DNA of 7,218 bases from Susulua sp964536195. GTDB taxonomy: Bacteria; Omnitrophota; Gorgyraeia; Duberdicusellales; 4484-171. Under the pieces are notes generated by a model. That model had not been told where the DNA came from. It made no database searches and saw nothing but the letters and a program-made list of their open reading frames with translations. The position numbers and the translations under genes are program-made. The DNA is taken from positions 1-7,218 of the forward strand of contig CAZHVO010000053.1 of assembly GCA_964536195.1 (NCBI GenBank). The letters run 5' to 3'. Below are positions 1 through 5,614 of the stretch, piece after piece (the stretch's first letter is position 1; each line of letters opens with the position of its first letter).

Positions 1-40
1 GTTATGAGCCTTGCGAGCTACCAGACTGCTCTACCCCGCG
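1..40 (-). tRNA. Initiator tRNA-fMet (CAU), 5' part, cut by window edge
   Basis: The reverse complement starts CGCGGGGTAGAGCAG and runs through D stem, D loop and a CTCATAA anticodon loop. The CAU anticodon is at positions 6-4 and the window ends two bases later, so only about half of the tRNA is present. Initiator hallmarks are visible. The first base is C, which in bacterial tRNA-fMet does not pair with base 72. The D stem has A11:U24 instead of the usual pyrimidine11:purine24. The 5' strand of the anticodon stem is CAAGG, so base 29 is A where most bacteria have the GGG of the three G:C pairs; its partner is outside the window. The tRNA follows the ftsB-like gene by 23 bp on the same strand and could be cotranscribed with it. 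Confidence 0.93.
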
Positions 41-63
41 AAATTACTATTTATGTTAACAAC

Positions 64-360
64 TTATTCTTCGATGTCAATAACTATCTCGCCCTCTTTA
101 GCTATTCCTAACTCTTCACGGGCGATTTTTTCATAGAGGTAATGATCTTTTCCTACCCTTTTAAGTTTTTCTTCGTAATCAGCTATCTCTTCGATGAGCT
201 CTTCATTTTCTAGGACAAGTTTCTTATTTTCATTCCTTAACTTCTTTAGTCTAGCATAGTTAGGGAAGTAAATCACCATAGCCAGGATGAATAGGCAAAG
301 AGTAAACGCCAATACTCTTACCAGCTTATTACTGCTTATATTTAAAAGTTTTTCCACCAT
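64..360 (-). CDS. ftsB: FtsB/DivIC-like septum formation initiator protein
   Basis: A 98-residue bitopic membrane protein of the FtsB/DivIC family, which forms a coiled-coil complex with FtsL and FtsQ/DivIB at the division septum. A short basic N-terminus is followed by one hydrophobic segment at about residues 14-33. A charged, Lys/Glu-rich helix with coiled-coil character spans about 36-70. The C-terminal motif YEKIAREELGIAKEGE (76-90) is typical of the family. Length matches the usual 90-110 residues. The ATG start lies inside the end of eno, giving a 32-bp overlap in another frame. The next in-frame Met is within the membrane helix, so this start is the credible one, and AAAAAGG sits 6 nt before it. 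Pairing of eno with ftsB is known in other bacteria, which supports the call. FtsB and DivIC cannot be told apart from sequence alone. Confidence 0.85.
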   Translation of the reverse strand: MVEKLLNISSNKLVRVLAFTLCLFILAMVIYFPNYARLKKLRNENKKLVLENEELIEEIADYEEKLKRVGKDHYLYEKIAREELGIAKEGEIVIDIEE

Positions 361-1600
361 AACGAGCCTTTTTACCTAACTCTTCTTCTATCCTTAATAG
401 CTCATTATACTTAGCAACTCTATCTGTCCTTGAAAGCGAACCGGTCTTAATCTGACCGCAGGCTTTTCCAACTGCTAAGTGTGCAATTGTTGTATCTTCA
501 GTTTCACCGGAGCGGTGAGAAATCACAGAACTATAACCGGCTTTTGAAGCCATATCAATTGCCGCCAGAGTCTCTGACAAGGTTCCGATTTGGTTTACCT
601 TAATAAGAATAGAATTAGCTATTTTGTTGTCTATTCCCTGCTTTAGCTTCTTAGTGTTAGTAACAAATAAATCATCACCGACAATCTGGATCTTCTTACC
701 TAACTTTTTGGTGAGATTAGCCCAACCCTCCCAATCATTTTCATCTAAGCCGTCTTCTATTGAAATGATTGGGTACTTCTTAACTATTCCGTAGTAGAAA
801 TCAATCATGTATTTGGAATCTCTTTTTTCACCTTCAAAAATATAGCTTCCATTCTTATAGAATGAACTTGCTGCTGGATCAAGTGCAAGTGCTACTTCCT
901 TTCCCGGCTTATAACCCGCAGCTTTGATTGCTGCAATTATAAGCTCTAAGGCCTCTTCGTTGCTCCCTAGATTAGGGGCAAATCCACCCTCATCACCTAC
1001 TGAAGTGGAAAGCTTTTTCTTCTTAAGAATAGCCTTTAAACTATGGAAAACTTCTACTGCTGCTTGGATAGCTCTACTAAACTTAGTAAAGCCTAAAGGA
1101 GCAATCATAAACTCTTGGATATCCAAGTTATTATCAGCATGGAGTCCGCCATTTAAAATATTCATCAATGGAAGAGGCAGAAGATTTGCTTTTGTTCCTC
1201 CTAAATACTTATAAAAAGGTATCCCCCTAGAGACAGCTGTTGCTTTTGCTACTGCTAGTGATACTCCTAATATAGCATTAGCTCCTAATTTCGCCTTATT
1301 AGGCGTTCCATCAAGCTTAAGAAGCAGTTTGTCAATCTTGTGAAAGTTTGCATCTTTGCCTTTGACCTTAGGTGCAATCTTCTTATTAACATTATTTACT
1401 GCTTTTAAGACTCCTTTTCCTAAAAATCTCTTCTTATCGCCATCACGAAGCTCTAAGGCTTCAAATTCCCCGGTTGATGCACCAGAAGGAACTATTGCTC
1501 TGCCCATACTATTATCGCTTAAAAATACATCTACCTCTATAGTAGGGTTTCCTCTAGAATCAATCACCTCTCTTGCTTTTACTGATTTAATCTTAGCCAT
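329..1600 (-). CDS. eno: Enolase (phosphopyruvate hydratase)
   Basis: Converts 2-phosphoglycerate to phosphoenolpyruvate in the cytoplasm. The 423-residue protein is full length and has all the expected residues. These are the SGASTG loop (39-44), GGLHADNN (151-158), the catalytic acid E204 in VGDEGGFAPN, Mg2+ ligands D241, E282 and D309, the catalytic base K334 within the signature ILIKVNQIGTLSET (331-344), SHRSGETED (361-369), and substrate-binding K385. The start is the ATG at 1600, giving MAKIKSVKAREV. It has GGGGAGG 10 nt upstream and matches the normal enolase N-terminus. A 23-codon upstream extension of the frame translates palindromic repeat DNA and is not believable. The 3' end overlaps the ftsB-like gene by 32 bp. 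The gene follows the PEBP-like gene after a 111-bp gap filled with inverted repeats. Confidence 0.98.
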   Translation of the reverse strand: MAKIKSVKAREVIDSRGNPTIEVDVFLSDNSMGRAIVPSGASTGEFEALELRDGDKKRFLGKGVLKAVNNVNKKIAPKVKGKDANFHKIDKLLLKLDGTPNKAKLGANAILGVSLAVAKATAVSRGIPFYKYLGGTKANLLPLPLMNILNGGLHADNNLDIQEFMIAPLGFTKFSRAIQAAVEVFHSLKAILKKKKLSTSVGDEGGFAPNLGSNEEALELIIAAIKAAGYKPGKEVALALDPAASSFYKNGSYIFEGEKRDSKYMIDFYYGIVKKYPIISIEDGLDENDWEGWANLTKKLGKKIQIVGDDLFVTNTKKLKQGIDNKIANSILIKVNQIGTLSETLAAIDMASKAGYSSVISHRSGETEDTTIAHLAVGKACGQIKTGSLSRTDRVAKYNELLRIEEELGKKARYGGKTFKYKQ

Positions 1601-1610
1601 GTTTATTCTT

Positions 1611-1617
1611 CCTCCCC
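1611..1617 (-). promoter_or_regulatory. Shine-Dalgarno of eno
   Basis: Minus-strand GGGGAGG ends 10 nt before the ATG at 1600 and fixes the eno start. It lies just downstream of a strong palindrome (1623-1641). The 5' arm of that palindrome contains CTCCCC, which could alternatively pair with this site. The 8-bp hairpin should normally win and leave the site free. Confidence 0.7.
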
Positions 1618-1622
1618 AATGA

Positions 1623-1641
1623 TCCCCGCCAACGGCGGGGA
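1623..1641. repeat. GC-rich palindrome upstream of eno
   Basis: TCCCCGCC and GGCGGGGA form a perfect 8-bp stem around a 3-nt AAC loop. No T-run follows on either strand, so it does not look like a standard intrinsic terminator. It stands out in AT-rich surroundings and is probably a dispersed palindromic repeat. A role as an mRNA hairpin protecting or insulating eno is possible. Confidence 0.7.
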
Positions 1642-1646
1642 GAATT

Positions 1647-1693
1647 GATCCTGAGCGAAGTCCTGACAACAGTCAGGACGCAGTCGAAGGATC
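1647..1693. repeat. Nested inverted repeat between PEBP gene and eno
   Basis: Outer arms GATCCT (1647-1652) and AGGATC (1688-1693) enclose an inner perfect palindrome. The inner arms are GTCCTGAC (1660-1667) and GTCAGGAC (1672-1679) around a 4-nt loop. The outer part reads ATCCTGAGCGAAGTC then GAAGGATC. This looks like one repeat family interrupted by a second palindrome at a GTC. No T-run follows on the minus strand. A reduced relative of the outer sequence, ATCCTGAG then CGAAGG, lies at 4331-4350. Confidence 0.65.
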
Positions 1694-1711
1694 TTTTATT
1701 AATATTTACAC

Positions 1712-2353
1712 TTATTCTACTTCCAGTATTTGAGGCTCTTCCAGTGTTTGAGTTTCACTTTCCTGCGTTTTCGGTGTTTCTTCTGCTTGAGCTTCGCTTT
1801 CCTCTGCTTGAGCTTCGCTTTCTTCTGCTTGAGCTTCGCTTGAGCGCTGATAACGACCGGCTAGCTTAGCTTCAGCAATAATATGACCTTGCATAGTCTC
1901 GATAACATCCTTTTTCGATACTCCTTCTTCTAAGGCCAGGGTAGTATCCAAAGCATAAAGCCTAAAAGAATAGCGGTGGGTCTTACCCGGCGGCGGACAA
2001 GGTCCTCGATAACCGACTTTCCCAAAATCATTTGTACCTTCAACGATAGATAGTTCAGCTAATTCCTCTTTAGAAATACCTTCTTTTAACCCCCCTGCTT
2101 CTGGAAGTATATTAAAAGCTACCCAGTGAACCCAGATCTTAAAAGAAGCATCAGAGTCATCACAGATAAGAACAAGACTCTTGGCATTCTCAGGAATATC
2201 ACTCCAACTAAGCGGCGGAGAAAAATCCTGAGCATCACAAGTATAGCGATCAGGAATATATCCCTTATTCTCAAAAACCTCACTTCCAAGCTCAAAAGCA
2301 AAGGCTGTGTGAGCCATAAAGACAATAAGTAAAAAAGATATAATTTTCTTCAT
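1712..2353 (-). CDS. Secreted YbhB/YbcL-type PEBP family protein with repetitive acidic tail
   Basis: A 213-residue phosphatidylethanolamine-binding-protein (Raf kinase inhibitor-like) family member. The bacterial YbhB/YbcL branch has no well-defined substrate. Residues 1-19 form a signal peptide (MKKIISFLLIVFMAHTAFA), so the protein is probably exported. The PEBP core spans about 20-170, with PDRYTCDAQDFSPPLSW (34-50), DDSDASFKIWVHW (65-77) and GYRGPCPPPGKTHRYSF (114-130), which outline the ligand pocket. Residues 171-213 are a Glu/Gln/Ser/Thr-rich tail with about three copies of a seven-residue unit EAQAEES, not part of the usual fold. The ATG has GGGAGG 5 nt upstream, and the dapL stop is only 15 bp away, so the two genes are probably cotranscribed. 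Its role beside lysine genes is unknown. Confidence 0.85.
   Translation of the reverse strand: MKKIISFLLIVFMAHTAFAFELGSEVFENKGYIPDRYTCDAQDFSPPLSWSDIPENAKSLVLICDDSDASFKIWVHWVAFNILPEAGGLKEGISKEELAELSIVEGTNDFGKVGYRGPCPPPGKTHRYSFRLYALDTTLALEEGVSKKDVIETMQGHIIAEAKLAGRYQRSSEAQAEESEAQAEESEAQAEETPKTQESETQTLEEPQILEVE
1782..1841. repeat. 21-bp tandem repeat, about 2.9 copies, within the PEBP gene
   Basis: TCTGCTTGAGCTTCGCTT recurs at 1782, 1803 and 1824, a period of exactly 21 bp with almost no divergence. It encodes the seven-residue EAQAEES repeat in the tail of the PEBP-like protein. The near identity suggests recent expansion by slippage or recombination. A multiple of three keeps the frame whatever the copy number. 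Confidence 0.9.
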
Positions 2354-2368
2354 TCTAACCTCCCTAGG

Positions 2369-3523
2369 CTAAATAAGCTTATTCTTAAAAACCTGCTTCA
2401 GTTTACTCTTATCGACAGTTAAAGCAAACCTAATGAATCCTTCTCCACATTTTCCAAACCCTACCCCAGGAGTAGCAATAATTCTCTTCTTAGTAAGTAG
2501 ATACTTACTGAAGTCTAATGAAGATTTAAAGCCTGCTGGAATCCTGGCCCAAACGTAAAAGGTAGAATCAGCATGAATGTTCTTAAAACCAGAGTTCTTT
2601 AAATTATCTACAAAGTAATCTCTTCTTATCTTTATTGTTCTTCGTAGCTTGTTTACATAATCGCCCTCTTTTTCTAAAGCTTGGATGCCAGCTTCTTGGA
2701 TTGCTCCAAAAATCCCGGAATCAACATTAGCCTTTACCTTTAACAAAGACTTAATAAGATCTCTATTGCCACAAGCCCAGCCAACCCGTAAACCTGTAAC
2801 ACAAAAAGTCTTAGATAAAGAATGAAACTCTATGGCTATTTCCTTGGCTCCCTTAACCTCTAAAATACTGCGGGGTTTCTGGTTAAAGTAGACTTCAGAA
2901 TAGGCATTATCATAAGCAAGAATAATTCCATACTTTGAACAGAACTTAACTAACTCTCTTAAAAAACCAAGCGGTGCTAAAGCTGTAGTAGGGTTATTGG
3001 GGTAATTTAAATAAATTACCTTTGCCTTATTACGTACATTTACCGGAATCTTTGAAAGATCGGGCAAGAAGTTATTCTTCTCGAGAAGTCCGATCTCATG
3101 AACTCGGGCCCCGGCAAAAATAGCTGCCCCTCGATAACCGGGATAACCCGGTGAAGGAATAATAACGTAATCACCTCTATTTACCACTCCTAAAGGAAAA
3201 TGCACAAGGCCTTCCTTGGAACCGATCAAAGGTAGAATCTCCTTATCTTGATCTAGGGAAACTGCAAATCTCTTCTTAAACCACTTACTTATTGTTTTAC
3301 GAAACTTATCCTTACCCTGATCAAGAGCATACTTCTGATTTTCCTTAACCCCGGAGGCAGCTGCCAACGCCTTAAGCATACCCAAAGGTGCATCTATGTC
3401 CGGATCACCAATGCTTAGATCAATAAACTTAATCTTCTTATTTCTAAGCTCACTCTTCTTCCGATCAATTTCAGCAAATAAATACGGAGGCAAGCGCTTT
3501 AACCTATTTGATAACTCCCACAT
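2369..3523 (-). CDS. dapL: LL-diaminopimelate aminotransferase
   Basis: A 384-residue PLP-dependent fold-type I aminotransferase. DapL converts tetrahydrodipicolinate and glutamate to LL-2,6-diaminopimelate in one step, bypassing DapD, DapC and DapE. Visible signatures are IDLSIGDPD (34-42), an SPGYPGYRGA segment (124-133), NYPNNPT (173-179), AYDNAYSE (203-210) with D205 contacting the PLP ring nitrogen, SLSKTF (235-240) with Schiff-base K238, R246, and C-terminal R365 in FIRFALT for the substrate carboxylate. RLPPYLFAEID near the N-terminus and KVKANVDSGIF (262-272) resemble proteins annotated as DapL. The position directly after dapB, with dapA and dapF nearby, makes another specificity (alanine or aspartate) unlikely. 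The ATG has AAGGA 7 nt upstream. Stop is TAG. Confidence 0.88.
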   Translation of the reverse strand: MWELSNRLKRLPPYLFAEIDRKKSELRNKKIKFIDLSIGDPDIDAPLGMLKALAAASGVKENQKYALDQGKDKFRKTISKWFKKRFAVSLDQDKEILPLIGSKEGLVHFPLGVVNRGDYVIIPSPGYPGYRGAAIFAGARVHEIGLLEKNNFLPDLSKIPVNVRNKAKVIYLNYPNNPTTALAPLGFLRELVKFCSKYGIILAYDNAYSEVYFNQKPRSILEVKGAKEIAIEFHSLSKTFCVTGLRVGWACGNRDLIKSLLKVKANVDSGIFGAIQEAGIQALEKEGDYVNKLRRTIKIRRDYFVDNLKNSGFKNIHADSTFYVWARIPAGFKSSLDFSKYLLTKKRIIATPGVGFGKCGEGFIRFALTVDKSKLKQVFKNKLI

Positions 3524-3546
3524 TTTTTAATCCTTGAATTATGTAA

Positions 3547-3580
3547 ACCCCGTTTAGAGGCCTTTGTCCTCTAACGGGGT
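3547..3580. repeat. Long hairpin spanning the dapB stop codon
   Basis: ACCCCGTTTAGAGG (3547-3560) and CCTCTAACGGGGT (3568-3580) form a 13-bp stem with one bulged T and a 7-nt loop. On the minus strand the hairpin encodes the last eight DapB residues (TPLEDKGL) and the stop codon. It is followed only by TTTACATAATTC, so the U-tract is weak for an intrinsic terminator. It could trim or stabilise the mRNA end between dapB and dapL, or be a dispersed palindromic element that has replaced the native dapB end. Confidence 0.7.
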
Positions 3581-4291
3581 AAACAAAATATCTTCCATCG
3601 AGTAAAGCCCGGCTCCTTTGCCGATGATCCATTCGGCAGCCAAAAGAGCTCCCTGGACAAAAATATCCCGGGTTTTAGCACTATGACTTAGCTTGAGCTT
3701 GTCTACCTCACTCTCAAACACTATTTCGTGATCTCCGATTATCGCATCATATCTATCAGCTTTAATATCTTCTATCTTTATATCAAATCCCTGTTCATTG
3801 ATAATCTCAGCTATTTTTTTAGCGGTACCCGAAGGAGCATCCTTCTTGTGAATATGATGCGCTTCTTGGATACTGGCTTGATAGCCCTTTAAGGTGTGAG
3901 CAGCTATCTTTAGCAATCTAAAAAGAAGATTTACGCCTATGCTCATATTAGGAGAAAAAACAATCGGTATGCTTTTAGCAGCTTGTTTTATTTTATCCTG
4001 AGCTGTCTTATCTAAGCCGGTAGTACCGATAACCATGCTTTTCTTAAACTTAACTGCATAGTCTAAATACTCTAAAGTAGCGTTAGGCGCACTAAAATCA
4101 ATCAGGCAATCACAAGCTTCTATAATAGAGGAATCAGCGCTGATTTTAACCTTGTCAATAGTCTTACCTATTTGGGAATGATTCTTATCTTCAAGGCCAA
4201 AAACAACTTCTAAGTCTCCAGAGCCAGAAGCTAGAGCAATAATTCTCTTACCCATCTTGCCACTTGCGCCACTTACACCAACTTTAACCAT
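3554..4291 (-). CDS. dapB: 4-hydroxy-tetrahydrodipicolinate reductase
   Basis: Reduces the DapA product to tetrahydrodipicolinate with NAD(P)H. The 245-residue protein has the N-terminal Rossmann motif VGVSGASGKMGKR (4-16), IDFSAPNAT (64-72), GTTGL (89-93) and SPNMSIGVN (113-121). The substrate motif EAHHIHKKDAPSGTA (143-157) carries catalytic H146 and K150. The start is ATG at 4291, with AGGAGG ending 4 nt upstream. A TTG one codon earlier is only 1 nt from that ribosome site and is rejected. The family normally ends soon after the GLYSMEDIL-like motif (228-236). Here about eight extra residues are encoded by a palindrome that also contains the stop. It sits 60 bp after dapA and 30 bp before dapL. 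Confidence 0.96.
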   Translation of the reverse strand: MVKVGVSGASGKMGKRIIALASGSGDLEVVFGLEDKNHSQIGKTIDKVKISADSSIIEACDCLIDFSAPNATLEYLDYAVKFKKSMVIGTTGLDKTAQDKIKQAAKSIPIVFSPNMSIGVNLLFRLLKIAAHTLKGYQASIQEAHHIHKKDAPSGTAKKIAEIINEQGFDIKIEDIKADRYDAIIGDHEIVFESEVDKLKLSHSAKTRDIFVQGALLAAEWIIGKGAGLYSMEDILFTPLEDKGL

Positions 4292-4295
4292 CAAA

Positions 4296-4301
4296 CCTCC
4301 T
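4296..4301 (-). promoter_or_regulatory. Shine-Dalgarno of dapB
   Basis: A perfect minus-strand AGGAGG ends 4 nt before the ATG at 4291. Its 1-nt distance from the upstream TTG rules that codon out. It directly follows the T-run of the hairpin at 4307-4329, so the structure could influence dapB translation as well as transcription. Confidence 0.75.
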
Positions 4302-4335
4302 AAAAACCTCGATAAAATCGAGGATTTTTAATCCT
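4302..4335. terminator. Terminator-like hairpin with overlapping alternative hairpin, dapA-dapB gap
   Basis: On the minus strand CCTCGAT-TTT-ATCGAGG (4323-4307) forms a 7-bp stem followed by TTTTT. This has the shape of a weak intrinsic terminator, and the mirror T-run on the plus strand makes it bidirectional in form. A second stem, AGGATT with AATCCT around AAA (4335-4321), is transcribed first and uses the CCT needed by the terminator stem. The two cannot form together, as in an attenuator. Complete termination would cut dapB off from its operon, so partial read-through or RNA processing is more plausible. Confidence 0.4.
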
Positions 4336-4350
4336 GAGTACCACCGAAGG
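4331..4350. repeat. Partial copy of the ATCCTGAG...CGAAGG repeat
   Basis: ATCCTGAG followed by CGAAGG just downstream of dapA matches the outer arms of the nested repeat at 1647-1693, with TACCAC between them. Two related fragments in one 7-kb window suggest a dispersed family. With only 14 matching bases this is tentative. Confidence 0.35.
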
Positions 4351-4351
4351 G

Positions 4352-5230
4352 CTAAATCAACTTATACTTTTTAAGTATTGTCTTTAGCTTATCTAAATTA
4401 GCTACGCTCATCTTACAAAGCGGTAATCTCATATTAGGTGTAATCATCTTCATCAACCCTAAAGCAGTCTTTACCGGTATAGGATTAGTTTCAATAAAAA
4501 GCGCCTTAATCATCTCATAAAGATAGAACTGCAAACGCCTGGCTTCTGCTAAATCACCTTCAAGGAAACTAGCAACTAGATCATGGCTTTCCTTAGGCAT
4601 AATATTAGCTAACACCGAGACTATTCCCGAGGCGCCAACAGCGAGTATCGGCAGGTTGATCTCATCGCTTCCTGAGAATAACAAAAACTTATCATCGACC
4701 AGGGTCATGATCTTAGTAATTTGATCTAAACAACCACTGGCCTCTTTTATGCCGACTATATTCTTACAGTCCTTATAGAGCCTGACTACGGTCTCAGGTA
4801 ATATATTGCTCCCGGTCCGGGAAGGAACATTGTAAATAATAATCGAAATGCTTGCTGAATCAGCTATCGTTCTAAAGTGCTGATAAAGACCTTCCTGAGT
4901 AGGCCGGTTGTAATAAGGAGTGATGACTAACGAATAATCAGCGCCTACTTCCTGGGCATATTTAGCTAAATCAAGAGCTTCCTGGGTAGAGTTAGAGCCG
5001 CAACCGGCTAAAACCGGCACCCTCTTATTTACATGGGCAGTTGCCAATCCAATGATCTTTCTGTGTTCGGGGTGAGTTAAAGTTGCACTCTCTCCGGTAG
5101 TACCGCAGACCAAGATCCCATCTGTACCTTTCCCGATGTGCCAATCAATTAACTTCTTAAGCTCATCGTCTTTTATCTGGCCTTGGCTATCGAATGGTGT
5201 AACTAAAGCCACAATGCTTCCCTTTAACAT
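4352..5230 (-). CDS. dapA: 4-hydroxy-tetrahydrodipicolinate synthase
   Basis: Condenses pyruvate with aspartate-4-semialdehyde, the first committed step to DAP and lysine. The 292-residue protein is a full-length TIM-barrel class I aldolase. Visible features are the N-terminal GSIVALVTPF (4-13), CGTTGES (42-48) with the T44/T45 proton-relay region, TPYYNRP (104-110) with Y107, IIYNVPSRTG (131-140) with Y133 and R138, and Schiff-base K162 in VGIKEASG. GSDE (187-190) and GASGIVSV (199-206) complete the pocket. The match is closer to true DapA than to N-acetylneuraminate lyase, and the dap context settles it. The ATG follows AGGGGGAAGT. It lies 51 bp after the small exported protein gene in an A/T-rich gap with no strong structure. 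Confidence 0.97.
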   Translation of the reverse strand: MLKGSIVALVTPFDSQGQIKDDELKKLIDWHIGKGTDGILVCGTTGESATLTHPEHRKIIGLATAHVNKRVPVLAGCGSNSTQEALDLAKYAQEVGADYSLVITPYYNRPTQEGLYQHFRTIADSASISIIIYNVPSRTGSNILPETVVRLYKDCKNIVGIKEASGCLDQITKIMTLVDDKFLLFSGSDEINLPILAVGASGIVSVLANIMPKESHDLVASFLEGDLAEARRLQFYLYEMIKALFIETNPIPVKTALGLMKMITPNMRLPLCKMSVANLDKLKTILKKYKLI

Positions 5231-5281
5231 ACTTCCCCCTTTTATATTTTCCTTTTTTTGTTATTAAATTAAGAATCTCAC

Positions 5282-5614
5282 TTATTCGCTTATTCTGTCT
5301 TCAAGAATCATTAAAGGATACCAGTGTCCACCTGAACAAACCCATATACCTTTAGCAATTCTATTACCCGCAGGATCCTTACTCTTGCCGCTTGAGAAAA
5401 ACATCATCCCATCTACTGGCTTAACAGGAACTTTATCTTGAGGCTCAAGGATTAACTCGCTGGCTTTAAGGGTCCTATACACTCCGTGAGGTGAAGGATA
5501 ATAGGTCGTTACAGTTATATCCTCGCCCTTCCCAGGTTTGGCTGCTATAACAGTAAAGGTCAAAAAAACAAAAAGACCGACAACTACTAAAATTAGGAAT
5601 TTTTTCTTCATCAT
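5282..5614 (-). CDS. Small exported protein with TYYPSPHGVY motif, function unknown
   Basis: A 110-residue protein I cannot assign to a function. Residues 1-24 are a clear signal sequence: MMKKK, a hydrophobic core to about residue 23, then a likely cleavage before AKPGKG. The mature start carries EDITVTTYYPSPHGVYRTLK (31-50). The C-terminal half has DGMMFFSSG (68-76) and GIWVCSGGHWYPL (89-101), a short beta-rich, aromatic segment with the only cysteine. From memory, exported or pilin-like proteins of Omnitrophota often carry TTYYPSPYGVY after a signal and a similar cysteine-aromatic closing strand; this is a recollection, not a search. The start ATG overlaps the dapF stop as ATGA, with AGGAGG 10 nt upstream. 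An upstream GTG is too near that site. A second ATG follows immediately. Confidence 0.72.
   Translation of the reverse strand: MMKKKFLILVVVGLFVFLTFTVIAAKPGKGEDITVTTYYPSPHGVYRTLKASELILEPQDKVPVKPVDGMMFFSSGKSKDPAGNRIAKGIWVCSGGHWYPLMILEDRISE

Noticed and set aside
1..40. Elongator tRNA-Met
   Set aside because: The first base C, A11:U24 and the CTCATAA loop context fit initiator tRNA, not the elongator.
1601..1669. N-terminal extension of enolase by 23 codons
   Set aside because: The extra residues translate the palindromic gap. The ATG at 1600 has a good Shine-Dalgarno and gives the normal enolase N-terminus.
1782..1841. CRISPR-like array
   Set aside because: The 21-bp units are directly adjacent with no spacers and encode an in-frame protein repeat.
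2119..2325. Second minus-strand frame within the PEBP gene
   Set aside because: It lies wholly inside the signal-peptide and core part of the PEBP gene in another frame, with no family features.
924..2332. Plus-strand open frames opposite eno and the PEBP gene
   Set aside because: They are antisense to well-supported genes, show no recognisable domains or ribosome sites, and have shadow-like composition.
3547..3580. Standard intrinsic terminator after dapB
   Set aside because: The stem is strong but only TTT follows before mixed sequence on the minus strand, and dapL starts 24 bp later in the same direction.
5231..5281. Promoter or riboswitch before dapA
   Set aside because: The gap is short, A/T-rich and unstructured. 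No convincing -35/-10 pair or lysine riboswitch features are visible.
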